From Branchinecta lynchi (taxonomy: Eukaryota > Arthropoda > Branchiopoda > Anostraca > Branchinectidae): 64,000 nucleotides of DNA. The position numbers and the translations under genes are program-made. Positions 55,971 through 64,000 of this stretch are shown piece after piece (position 1 is the first letter of the stretch; each line of letters opens with the position of its first letter). The stretch is from assembly GCA_023053575.1 (NCBI GenBank), contig JAKZAP010000014.1, positions 22,036,938 to 22,100,937 of the forward strand. Direction: 5' to 3'. Below the pieces are notes generated by a model. That model saw nothing but the letters and a program-made list of their open reading frames with translations, ran no database searches and was not told where the DNA came from.

Positions 55971-56377
55971 TAAGTAAGTAAGTAATTTATTTGTGACCCG
56001 CCATTTTCATTTTAATTTTTTTAATTTATTTGTGACCCGCCAACAAAATAAACAAAACACATAAACATGCAGAAAAAGACACTTAATTTTCAATCTTCGG
56101 TCAGGAAGCAGTGAACGACGTCGTGCACTGGTTGGGCCGTGTTGTCCATGATTTTTGGAAGCGATGAGGAAACATCCAAAAGGGTCACATTTGCATCTTG
56201 AATTTTGAATTTCTCCGTCAATGTATGGTTATGACATAATTTCGACAAGTGGAGCAGGTGCTTCTCATATTTAAAATAACATGATCTCATCTTTTTAATC
56301 TCCTTCTTTCGCAGAACATGAGTGACGCCAGAAAATAGTAAAGAAGGAGCGCAGAAGGTGCTGTACAAATTTCCCAA
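55971..56377 (-). mobile_element. Family B LINE end, copy B5 (longest coding part)
   Basis: The minus-strand frame includes VTHVLRKKEIKKMRSCYFKY, HLLHLSKLCHNHTLTEKFKI and VHDVVHCFLTED, then the 3' UTR and GTAAGTAAGTAA in + view. A short duplication of ATTTATTTGTGACCCGCC lies at 55985-56042. This shows that family B is the C-terminus of the same LINE clade as 30440-30790. Confidence 0.75.
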
Positions 56378-56888
56378 TGCTTTACGATTTTACCGCCCCC
56401 GGTTGGGGACTATCCGCCCATAGGCGCTACGGATTGATTTATAAACTTCTTGAACAACCGAAAAGCAAAATTTTGACAATGAAGATGTGTGTCACTCCTC
56501 AATACCTTACTTTATGTCCAGCCTGCCTGGTATTTTCGTTAGCCATGGTCGTTTCCGTACAACAGCACTAACTATACACAGGGTAGATCGAAGAGCTAAG
56601 TAATCACGACAACTCAGGCATCCGCTTTGAACAAACGGTAATCCGTTGCGCCTTTACAACTTCTCGCTGACTTGCAGAATCCACTTTCCACCTATAGAGT
56701 GGGTGCACTTTCCACGTCACTTTCCAAAACTAGCTGAGCACAAGAACGGCATCGGAAAGCGAAGCGAGTTTTAGCCGCAGTCACAAGAACACAAAGCGGA
56801 TTTTTCAGCGGAGCTTTCCAGACCGCCAGAATGGCCCTACAGATTCATCCGAGAGCCAATCCCGTTCTTTGCCCGTCCTGGTTATTAT
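56378..56888. other. Unassigned intronic sequence
   Basis: The part 56680-56830 carries CTTTCC/GGAAAG motifs like those of the element at 2619-3097. No gene was recognised. Confidence 0.4.
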
Positions 56889-57617
56889 GAGTATGTTCCA
56901 CCCTACTTACTGTAGTTACTATGGATGACGTCACGAATTCTGGCTTTTGGCCGTCAAGGCTGGAACGATTTTACTATTTTCCAGCAGAATATCATGCAAC
57001 GGGTGAATCCGACCAATCACGTTACAGAGATTCGTAGTTACAACGCTTGCTGCGCTCCCGAGCATGGTAAGCAAATAGTTACTATTTCGAGAAGCTTGGA
57101 ATGGCCAACGTAGTAACTTTTCACGAGGTTGGAACGAAAACAGTGACTAATAGCTTGATAATAGTTACTATTGAAAACATTCAACGAGAGCTACGAAGTT
57201 CGTACCAGATTTGCGCGATCTTCCCGACCAAGTGAGATCCTTCCCTCATTACATACAGATTTTTTATAGGAGACCTGATTGAAACATTCAAATTAATCAA
57301 TGGAACTTATGACATTTTGAAGTGACTGATTTAGTAAGGTTCAGCATTAACCGTCAACATCGGGGGCACGCGTACAAGCTTGCAAAATCAAGATTCCACA
57401 AGGACGTTTTTGAGTGGGGTTTTGGCAATAGAATTGTTGATCCTTGGAAGAGCCTTACCGAAGACGTGGTTAATGCTGAATCGATCCATCGTTTCAAGTG
57501 CATTGTTGATGGGATTTTTAACTCTGGTCAGTTCGACTCCTCAAAATTTCTTAAGAGTTATTTAGAGGCGAAAGCTTTTTCTCTTGCTTTATACTATTGT
57601 TAGAAAGGTGAAACACG
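56889..57617 (-). mobile_element. Family G element, copy G4, split by a LINE
   Basis: GAGTATGTTCCACCCTACTT starts it, and AGAAAGGTGAAACACGCTC (57602-57620) closes it. G sequence is interrupted at TACTATTG, which is repeated on both sides of the LINE fragment. Confidence 0.75.
57174..57591 (+). mobile_element. LINE C-terminal fragment with 8-bp target duplication
   Basis: Flanked by TACTATTG at 57166-57173 and 57592-57599. It encodes LIETFKLINGTYDIL and, after a stop, QHRGHAYKLAKSRFHKDVFE, WGFGNRIVDPWKSLTEDVVN and SIHRFKCIVDG, the LINE end domain. There is no 3' UTR or tail before the right duplication. Confidence 0.75.
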
Positions 57618-57784
57618 CTCTATGTATGAAAAAGAAGGATGTGGCTAATTTATGTGGTCTTGTAACACGTTCTTCCTTTTTGTTTGTTTGTTTGTTTGTT
57701 GTAGTGTTTGTTTACGGCTTCTGGTTGAATAGAACTGAATAGACCGCGTTTCGGCCTTTTCCGGGGCCCGGGATACGACATACG

Positions 57785-58500
57785 GACTTGCGTCACGTTG
57801 AGGGTTTCCAGAGACGGTATAGGGTAATTTTATTCTCTTTGCAACATCTTTGCTTAACCACAAATTTGGGTTTTGACTAAACTTTAGCCGATTTATCTAC
57901 GGCTCGTGACGTAACACGAAAAGTCAATACAATTCAGAGACGCTATTGGATAATTTTCTTCTCTTTGCAACATCTTTGTTTAAAGGATACCTGAATGAAG
58001 AGTACCAAGTATCATCCCTATCTGTATAAATTTCGTTAACACTGCTTTCGTCAAAACCCAATCCAAATACGAAATACTGTTTCCAAGCTATAATTTTTGC
58101 TCCATTTTGCATCTGTCCTTATTTCAGTACCGAACAATTTTAGAAATGAACAAATGTCTCCAATCAACACTCTTTCTGGAATATTTTTTAACAAGTTAAG
58201 CCCAAACGTATATCTAGAAGAAATTCCAATACGATCCGGCCAGCGCTGTACAAGATTTGAATGAATTGCGCTTTTTGTCTTGGAGTCTGCATGTGTAAAA
58301 CTCCGGAAACGAACATCCCTATATTCAAAATCTCACGCTCAGGAGAAGAATGCTCCCCGTGGCCATGTCTGTAAATGCATTTTCCATGGTGTGTTCAAGT
58401 ATGGTTTCATTGTTCAGGTGTCCTTTAACCACAAATTTGGGTGTGGACTAAACTCTAGCCGATTATCTACGGTTCGTGACGTCACACGAAAATTCAATAC
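57785..58500. repeat. Tandem repeat of about 140 bp hosting L2
   Basis: Units share TCTCTTTGCAACATCTTTG, CCACAAATTTGGG and GACTAAACTTTAGCCGATT. One unit has an empty TTAA (57854-57857), and the next has L2 at the same TTAA. Confidence 0.75.
57980..58428 (-). mobile_element. Family L TTAA element, copy L2
   Basis: TTAA at 57980-57983 and 58425-58428, termini AGGATACCTGAA and TTCAGGTGTCCT. It is the reverse of L1. Comparison with the neighbouring unit proves that TTAA was duplicated on insertion. Confidence 0.85.
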
Positions 58501-58793
58501 CATTTATTAACTGAACTGATTGTCCCTACAACGGTTTATAAGTGTAAGCACAAATATATATTTCGCAAAATTAACTTAATCGAATTTCCCTATTTCTTTC
58601 ATGACGTCACGGAAACGTCACGGGCTTGGTTTCCACCCAAATTTGACCTCGGCCCGAGAACTAAATTTGGTCCTCTCCGTATCAGCAGAAAGCAGAGACA
58701 AGAGCAACAAGACCAAAGGTTTCGATGGGATCCCAAAAATTCAATATTTGATCCAGACAATTGGGCCTTGTCTTCGCCAGACTCCTTGAAGTC

Positions 58794-59944
58794 CAGGGTT
58801 CCGTTTTTGCCGGCTAAAATTGATTTTTACCATACCGGCGGTTTTAATCGGCTTTTATTAATAAAAACCGATATTTGCCGGCTAAAACTGGCTAAAATCA
58901 AATCGCGCTGATCTTTTTTATGTATCAATCTTTACTGTTGATTCTTCGTTGTTTTCCAACTATTTTTCAACCAGGGTTGATTCCCGGACTAATTAGCTCG
59001 CCTACTCCAGTCCAGAAAACCGGTTTGGGGTTGACAGGATCAAGTGTGTGCAGGTGAGCACCAGGTACCACGTTCAGTGCTTGCAAAGTTTTTGTCTTGT
59101 TTTACTATTGAAGTTGACCTGCTCCACTTGTCAGAATTATGCCATAACCATACTTTGACGGAGAAGTTCAAAATTCAAGATGCAAGTGTTACCCGTTTGG
59201 ATGTTTCTTCGTCGCTATCAAAAATCATTGACAATAGAACGTAACCAGCGCACAAAATTCTACACTGCTTTCCTGGCCGACGGTTGAAATTAAGTGTCTT
59301 TTTGTGTATGTTTGTGTTTTATTTATTTTCTTCATTTACTCCGCTTTCTGAAAACGGCGGGCTATAAATAAATTACTTACTTACTTACTTACTTACAACA
59401 TTCTACAGGTTCAGCCATTGGGGTTGCCGACTTTGATTCGTAAAGTGCTGACGACATCATGTTTGGAGACCCCTGAACTAACGAGGAAGTTTTCGTCTTG
59501 TTTTACTATTGAAGTTGAATGTCTGCTCTATATTTTGATTAATTTGACTTGATGGACATTTAACCTTGGATGGTTAATTTATTTCTGCCATATTTGCAGC
59601 TGATTTCGTTTTATTGATAACAGTGCAATGAGGCAATTTTTCTTTGAGAAATGCAACAAAGAAGTTTTACAGATTATTTTCGAACATAAAAGTACTCTAT
59701 ATACGAGATCGCTGGGATCAGTTAATTAAGCTTGTTTGAGTTCTTCTAGGTTTCTTTAATACCTGAAAGAAGTATGACAGTCTTAGAATAGCGGAGTGCT
59801 ACCAAAATCACATAGTAGCAGTTAGAAACCTGATTTTAGCCAGTTATTTGATTTTATCCATGCCACTTGATTTTAACCAGACCGGCAGAAATCACCTTTT
59901 AGCCGGTACTAACCAGCTGGTATTTTAGCCACCCGGGAACCCTG
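58794..59944. mobile_element. hAT-like element inserted in A6
   Basis: CAGGGTTCC at the left and GGGAACCCTG at the right, with further inverted TTTTTGCCGGCTAAAA-type sequence. CCTTGAA is repeated on both sides, three bases away from the left terminus. It contains family B copy B6. Confidence 0.6.
59105..59396 (+). mobile_element. Family B LINE end, copy B6 (uninterrupted)
   Basis: GACCTGCTCCACTTGTCAGA through GTCGCTATCAAAAATCATTG to the (TTAC)n tail at 59376-59396. It serves as the empty-site reference for A3 in B2. Confidence 0.8.
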
Positions 59945-60974
59945 CCTTGAACATTTTTACCATTAAAATTCAGAAACAGATTAAGGCCGAATCATCTGAG
60001 AAAACCAAGTTCAGATGTGGATTCACAATGTGTGTTTACCCCTATAAGTCATATCTGTTTTGACGAAAACTTCCTGCCACTTCTGCCACTTTCCCGGTTT
60101 CCGCCCAATTCCAGAACTACTTGTCCGGCGAAAAAAGAAAACTCAAAAACGAACTCAGCGTATCTTCTTTCACCAATATTGAACATCTAATCAACTTCAA
60201 ATAAATATTTCATGTTATAACAATTTTTCCGGCTCCGATTCGGTCGAACTATATGTCCGGGTAAAAATGACTGTTATACGCTAATTTAGCATCTCTTAAA
60301 TTCTTACCCCTAAATTGGATATCTAACGAACCACAAATAAAACTTTAACTTTTAACAATTTTCCGGTTTAGGCCGGATTCCAGGCGAACTACTTGTCCGG
60401 GTGGAAAATTGTTTTCACATAAGTGTTCAGCATGTCTTTTTACCCTAAAAAAACATCTAATCAAATCCAAGTAAAACTTTTACTTTTAACAAACTTTCTG
60501 GTTTTGGCCAGATTCCAGGCAAACTACTTGTCCGGCAAGAAAAATGGTTTTCACCATCGTGTTCAGCTTGTCTTCCTACTTCAAAATCGAACATATAATC
60601 AACTTGAAATAAAACTTTTACTTTTAACAGACTTTCCGGTTTTGGACGGATTCCAGGCGAACTACTTGTCCGATGACAAAATGGTTTTCACCCTCGTGTT
60701 CAGCATGTCTTCTTACCAAATAACCAACTATCACATTCTCTGTTTAAAAATATTTCATGTCCTTTAATTTAAACCCCACCCATAAATGTAGAGCTACAGA
60801 GCCCATCTACGAATTTGACCTTACTTTTGACCCAAAGAATCCTCACGTTTCACGCTCCTCATCAATCCTCAAGTTTCATCAGAACACCTCATTCCCTTCG
60901 AGAGTTATAGTGCGCACTGACGGACAACTTTTGCAATGTCATAGGTGTCCCGCCACTTACGTTTTGGGATCCCA

Positions 60975-61415
60975 AAAACAAGCAACTACCAGCTTACAAA
61001 AATGTAATCTTGTAGAGAGAAAGAGCGGGTGACGACAAGATATGTCCTGCGGTTGCAGGAAACAGGGTTTTGTCTCTCTCTTCTCAGACGATGGTCATCA
61101 CCTCTAGACCTTGGCATACGAAATGTAATTTAAACTGAATCTAGAAAAACAGAGTAAATGAAGATCGTCATATTGTAGAGGGACACGGATGGAAATGATC
61201 TGAACACAATTCAGACACTTTCTTTCTTTTTTTTTGTACTCCATCAGTGACATCTTATGTAAAGATGGGTAATAAACATATTCATTCATTCATTCATTCA
61301 TTCACTATGTGTTCATCGAGTTCTTGGGCGTCGCAAGTGAGGTTGATCGCAACTTGTCCAACCATGAAGCGGTTCCATTCCTCCCACACAAAAACAAAAA
61401 AAAATATAGACATAC
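60975..61415. other. Intronic sequence with LINE-like tail
   Basis: TTGTACTCCATCAGTGACAT to GGGTAATAAACATATTCATT with ATTC units (to 61303) is a LINE 3' end similar to 8330-8465. Nothing else was recognised. Confidence 0.5.
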
Positions 61416-61510
61416 CTGAACGTTATGAAAGACTGCATCAGGAATGGCCTTAGGTTGAGATCCAGAAACGACAATGTGGTGACCCGTTCCAAAAAAGGCA
61501 TTTTTGAGAA
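61416..61510 (-). CDS. NCLN: Nicalin, third exon in window
   Basis: A short exon with acceptor TTGTTTTCAG and donor CAG|GTATGT. The leading two bases complete the valine codon opened by the preceding exon. The rest encodes LKNAFFGTGHHIVVSGSQPK followed by AIPDAVFHNVQ. The human protein has a comparable stretch, ATANGFQMVTSGVQSKAV, immediately before the metal-site region. The exon ends in phase 0. It lies 936 bp from the preceding exon and about 6 kb from the next one. That long intron contains the TTAA element L, a nested family A copy and a hAT-like element. Confidence 0.92.
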
Positions 61511-62024
61511 CTGAAAACAATTTAAAATAACATTATGGTATGCTGTTATCCCAAACGTAACTATTTCCTTTTCACCCTTTACATAATTAACCCATAAATT
61601 AGAAAAGGGTTAAAGGCAAGGTCGTATCCAGGGAAACATACAAAAATAATCATTTTTATAGGCTTTCCCCTCTGATCTATGCCTTTTTTGTACTTTTTTG
61701 TCCGACCCGCAGGCACTACACCCCCTAAATTTCCTGGATACGGGCCTGGTTGAAGGGGGCCAACAAATCCAGTCTAGTATATCAATCATTCTCCTTAGCA
61801 CATCAAAGTGACGGACTAGTGAAGTCTCGTTTTGACACTACTGTTGTCTATCCAGTCACAAATTACAAACTACACTGGACCATATACTGTCGGCCGAATA
61901 AAAAATGCCAGCAGACCACCAAAGACGATGATAAATATTCTTTGACCTAACCTAACCTGCCCCCCCCCCCTCGAGTTCGCCTTAATAAGATATTTACAGT
62001 CGATAGAAGCTTCAGTTATTTAAT

Positions 62025-62152
62025 ACAGGTTTGTTCGTCCCCGACGCTGACCCAGAAGATTGACAGCCTGACGAGGACCCTTGCCAAGAAGGGCCGAAAT
62101 ATCGCTGATGAAGAATTGTAGCTGACGTATCCGTCGTAAACTTTGTTTGAAT
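62025..62152 (+). mobile_element. Family E arm, copy E8
   Basis: CAGGTTTGTTCGTCCCCGAC, the hammerhead motif, GCTGACGTATCCGTCGTAAA and TTTGTTTGAATAT. A GATGAT microsatellite follows at 62158-62173. One arm only. Confidence 0.75.
62058..62117 (+). ncRNA. Type I hammerhead ribozyme motif (copy E8)
   Basis: CTGACGA core, identical stem II, GAAATATC, GCTG. The outer stem I is GATT against AATT, so one pair becomes a G-U wobble. Confidence 0.7.
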
Positions 62153-62446
62153 ATAAAGATGATGATGATGATGAAAATTTTGTTACGCACTTAAGAAGAG
62201 GAAAATAGCGCAGTACAGACAAATAAAAGAAAAAATACACTGAGCTTTCAATAATGTAGTAAATGCACAAGGTAAAAAATAAACATTAAAATAAAAGAAA
62301 AGGGACTAATGGGGTCTAAAACTCTTCTTCCTAGAAGGGTGCTATATAAGGTATTCAGCTTTGGCTGATGGAATACTTGTGGCACCTCTACTTGCCGCAA
62401 GTGAAATCAAAGGTTTTTAACGAGTTCTATATCAGCAAACACTTAC

Positions 62447-62591
62447 CAGTAGTTGCACTTCCGCTTGACACAAGAAACGAAAGATCTTTGGTTTGTTCAT
62501 AAAGTGAGGTTATAGTTGCACTATCTTCTATCAGGTACACAGGCAAAGGGATTTCTTGGCGAATTATTGTTCGCTCAAGGTCCGTTAATTT
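62447..62591 (-). CDS. NCLN: Nicalin, second exon in window
   Basis: This exon is bordered by TCTTTCAG at its start and by CTG|GTAAGT at its end. It opens in phase 0 and leaves one base of a codon. It encodes 48 residues beginning KLTDLERTIIRQEIPLPVYL, then the segment TSLYEQTKDLSFL. The human counterpart has AVPVYFAVEDEALLSIYKQT at this place, so the alignment is clear. This part belongs to the PA-like and aminopeptidase-like luminal domain of nicalin. The next exon supplies the two missing bases, which fixes both splice borders. No frameshift or internal stop is present, so the locus looks functional here. Confidence 0.93.
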
Positions 62592-63169
62592 CTGAAAGAG
62601 AAATATATAAATTTACATCTTCCAAAACCACTGTACAAATACTGAAACAAAAAACTGATTTTAAGAGTTGAGTAAATCTGAGTGAGTTTTACTTTCAAGT
62701 CACAAAATAAAGTACCGAATTCAAAAAAGAGTCAAGACCCAGGACTGATGCAGAATACTAGACACTGAAGATGTAAACTAAAAAGCTTCAAACGAAGTGC
62801 AGACATATCTGGTTCTGCAGTATGCCTACCTGTCCCCAACAAATCTAACAGAAAATCTGTATGTCGGACAGAGAGTGACCCCTGAGTTCAAAGTCTGGCA
62901 ATCACAAATGGAAGGCAGGCAAAGACGAACGTATTCTAAGACAAGCAGTTGGTTCCCAGAAATTGGGCTGAAAAATTTATCATCTCACTTACAGAGATGG
63001 CGTAAACTCCATTAGATAATCAGCCTTGGTTATGCAGTCATGGACATTTAACCCCACGAACTACTATAAAATTATTTATAATAACACACTGAAGAAATTG
63101 CTAGAAGAAAATGGGGGTCATCATACTTAGCAGAGTTAAAATCTTATCTACAATACACTTGAAACTAAA

Positions 63170-63491
63170 GTAGCGTTCCAGTGAAGTTATTACAAGTTAC
63201 GATGATAAGAGGAGGGGCGAGCGCCGTATTGCGGTAGTTATCACGCTCTCTGGAACAAAAATAATAACAATACGAACGTACGTCATCACTCTTACGGGAG
63301 TTCCTGCTAAACCGATAGTTATTATCAAGTATGATGCTCGCGACCATCATAAGTATATTGTAACGATCGTAACAGTCGTGGAACGAAAATAATAAGTGGG
63401 AGAAGCCAATGGGCTTATGGCGGGCTCAGGAACAGCAATAATAATAAGAGTAGTAACGATAGTAACTAATAATAAGCCGCTGGAACGCTAC
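63170..63491. mobile_element. Inverted-repeat element next to a nicalin exon
   Basis: GTAGCGTTCCAG at the left and CTGGAACGCTAC at the right. The interior is rich in AATAATAA and TAGTTATT motifs, with GTTCCA/TGGAAC recurring. It resembles family G in style (GTTCCA plus TAGTTACTA motifs) but is a separate sequence. Confidence 0.65.
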
Positions 63492-63507
63492 CTAAAAGAA
63501 ATTGTAC

Positions 63508-63695
63508 CTCAGCAATCTCGGGAACAGACAACTTCAGATGAGGAACTATGATAACAAAAGCGGAAGCTTCACTTTTAATGGCTAGCTGTAACTTCTCTTC
63601 CGACACTTCTTCAAGCCGAGAGAAGACACACTTCCTAAGAAGCAAGTCCGCATCCAAAGATCTAGCATCTGCAGAAAATGTGCTCTGGCGAGACC
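63508..63695 (-). CDS. NCLN: Nicalin, luminal-domain exon (first one in window)
   Basis: Nicalin is an ER membrane glycoprotein that forms the BOS complex with TMEM147 and NOMO and works in multipass membrane-protein biogenesis (known of the family). The exon starts after TTTTAG and ends at GAG|GTACAA. It begins with the last two bases of a codon and then encodes 62 residues. These include SADARSLDADLLLRKCVFSR and a later FVIIVPHL, in the same order as the human segment around NTEARTMAAEVLSRRCVLMR and VVIILPR. The frame passes in phase 0 into the exon at 62447-62591. The upstream exon coding the signal peptide and start codon is not in the window. A small inverted-repeat element ends only 17 bp beyond the donor. 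Identity is by remembered family similarity, not a database search. Confidence 0.93.
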
Positions 63696-63923
63696 CTAAA
63701 ATGAAGAATGATAATGTATCGGACAAGCAAATTTCAACTTTAACCAAGTCAATGGCCAGCTACAGTCAGTCTAGGCCAAATATTTATCATTAACAGTTGT
63801 CAAAAAAAATCTTCAGAACTAAGACCTGTCTCCAAGACTTCCACGTTCGCCAAAGTATTCGAGGGCTTCCTGTTTAAATGGCTGCACTCTGACATCGAGG
63901 AATCCATAGACGAAAGACAGTAT

Positions 63924-64000
63924 TCAAACAATGTTTACAACGGATACGTCAGCTATGATTCTTCATCAGCGATATTTCGGCCCTTCTTGGCAAGGGTCCT
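63924..64000 (-). mobile_element. Family E arm, copy E9 (cut by window edge)
   Basis: CAAACAATGTTTACAACGGA, CGTCAGCTATGATTCTTCAT, GCGATATTTCGGCCCTTCTT and GGCAAGGGTCCT, running off the window. The GAAA and stem II parts of a minus-strand hammerhead are visible at 63957-64000. The CTGACGA core would lie just outside. Confidence 0.7.

Larger units (their letters stand above)
58707..60974 (+). mobile_element. Family A element, copy A6, split by a hAT-like element
   Basis: Starts ACAAGACCAAAGGTTTCGAT and is interrupted after CTCCTTGAA (58790). It resumes CCTTGAACATTTTTACC at 59945 and ends GGGATCCC at 60974. The GGAC array is nearly lost (GACGGAC at 60919-60925). Confidence 0.8.

Noticed and set aside
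61945..61965. CCTAACCTAACC, similar to arthropod telomere repeat
   Set aside because: Only about two units followed by poly-C; too short to mean a telomere remnant or to identify the organism.

Overview
The window reads as intronic DNA of a repeat-rich invertebrate animal genome; I cannot name the species. Evidence for a metazoan: one spliced, conserved ER-membrane gene (nicalin, NCLN) on the minus strand with canonical AG/GT splice borders, many decayed LINE reverse-transcriptase fragments, a tRNA-derived SINE, and several families of short non-autonomous DNA elements. There is no operon structure, and most open reading frames are chance or repeat-derived.

The nicalin gene enters at the right edge and runs leftward through nine coding exons: 63508-63695, 62447-62591, 61416-61510, 55324-55413, 49671-49982, 44314-44592, 25979-26103, 13825-13923 and 3835-3913. 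Reading phases match at every junction, giving about 470 contiguous residues that follow human nicalin in order. The N-terminal exon with the signal peptide lies to the right of the window. The very C-terminus is either the read-through stop at 3796-3798 or a further exon not found. The eight introns range from about 0.9 kb to about 18.2 kb and hold almost everything else.

The introns are layered mobile DNA. Family A: elements with about 137-bp tandem units, a GGAC-type microsatellite and a terminal GGGATCCC palindrome. Family C: G/C-rich imperfect repeats with a terminal GGCACTTG hairpin and the same overall plan as A. Family B: LINE C-termini with a 3' UTR ending in TTAC repeats. Families D and L: TTAA-flanked elements with AGGA-starting termini. 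Family E: short foldback elements carrying a hammerhead-ribozyme motif. Family F: a tRNA-Thr-like SINE. Family G: about 290-bp elements with TTCCACCC ends. Single copies of hAT-like and TA-flanked inverted-repeat elements also occur. Many are nested, so insertion order, target duplications and empty sites can be read directly.

The most interesting content is family E. Six complete copies of a type I hammerhead core (CTGACGA, a stem II hairpin, GAAATATC, and a two-part stem I with an internal loop) are present, plus one cut by the window edge. In the copy at 42555-42973 both arms of an inverted repeat carry a complete motif, and the element interrupts a reverse-transcriptase gene between 12-bp target duplications. 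A 57-bp miniature at 55610-55666 has a 13-bp target duplication. This looks like a non-autonomous, ribozyme-bearing retroelement family related in plan to Penelope-like elements or retrozymes. The second candidate for an undescribed system is the parallel architecture of families A and C.
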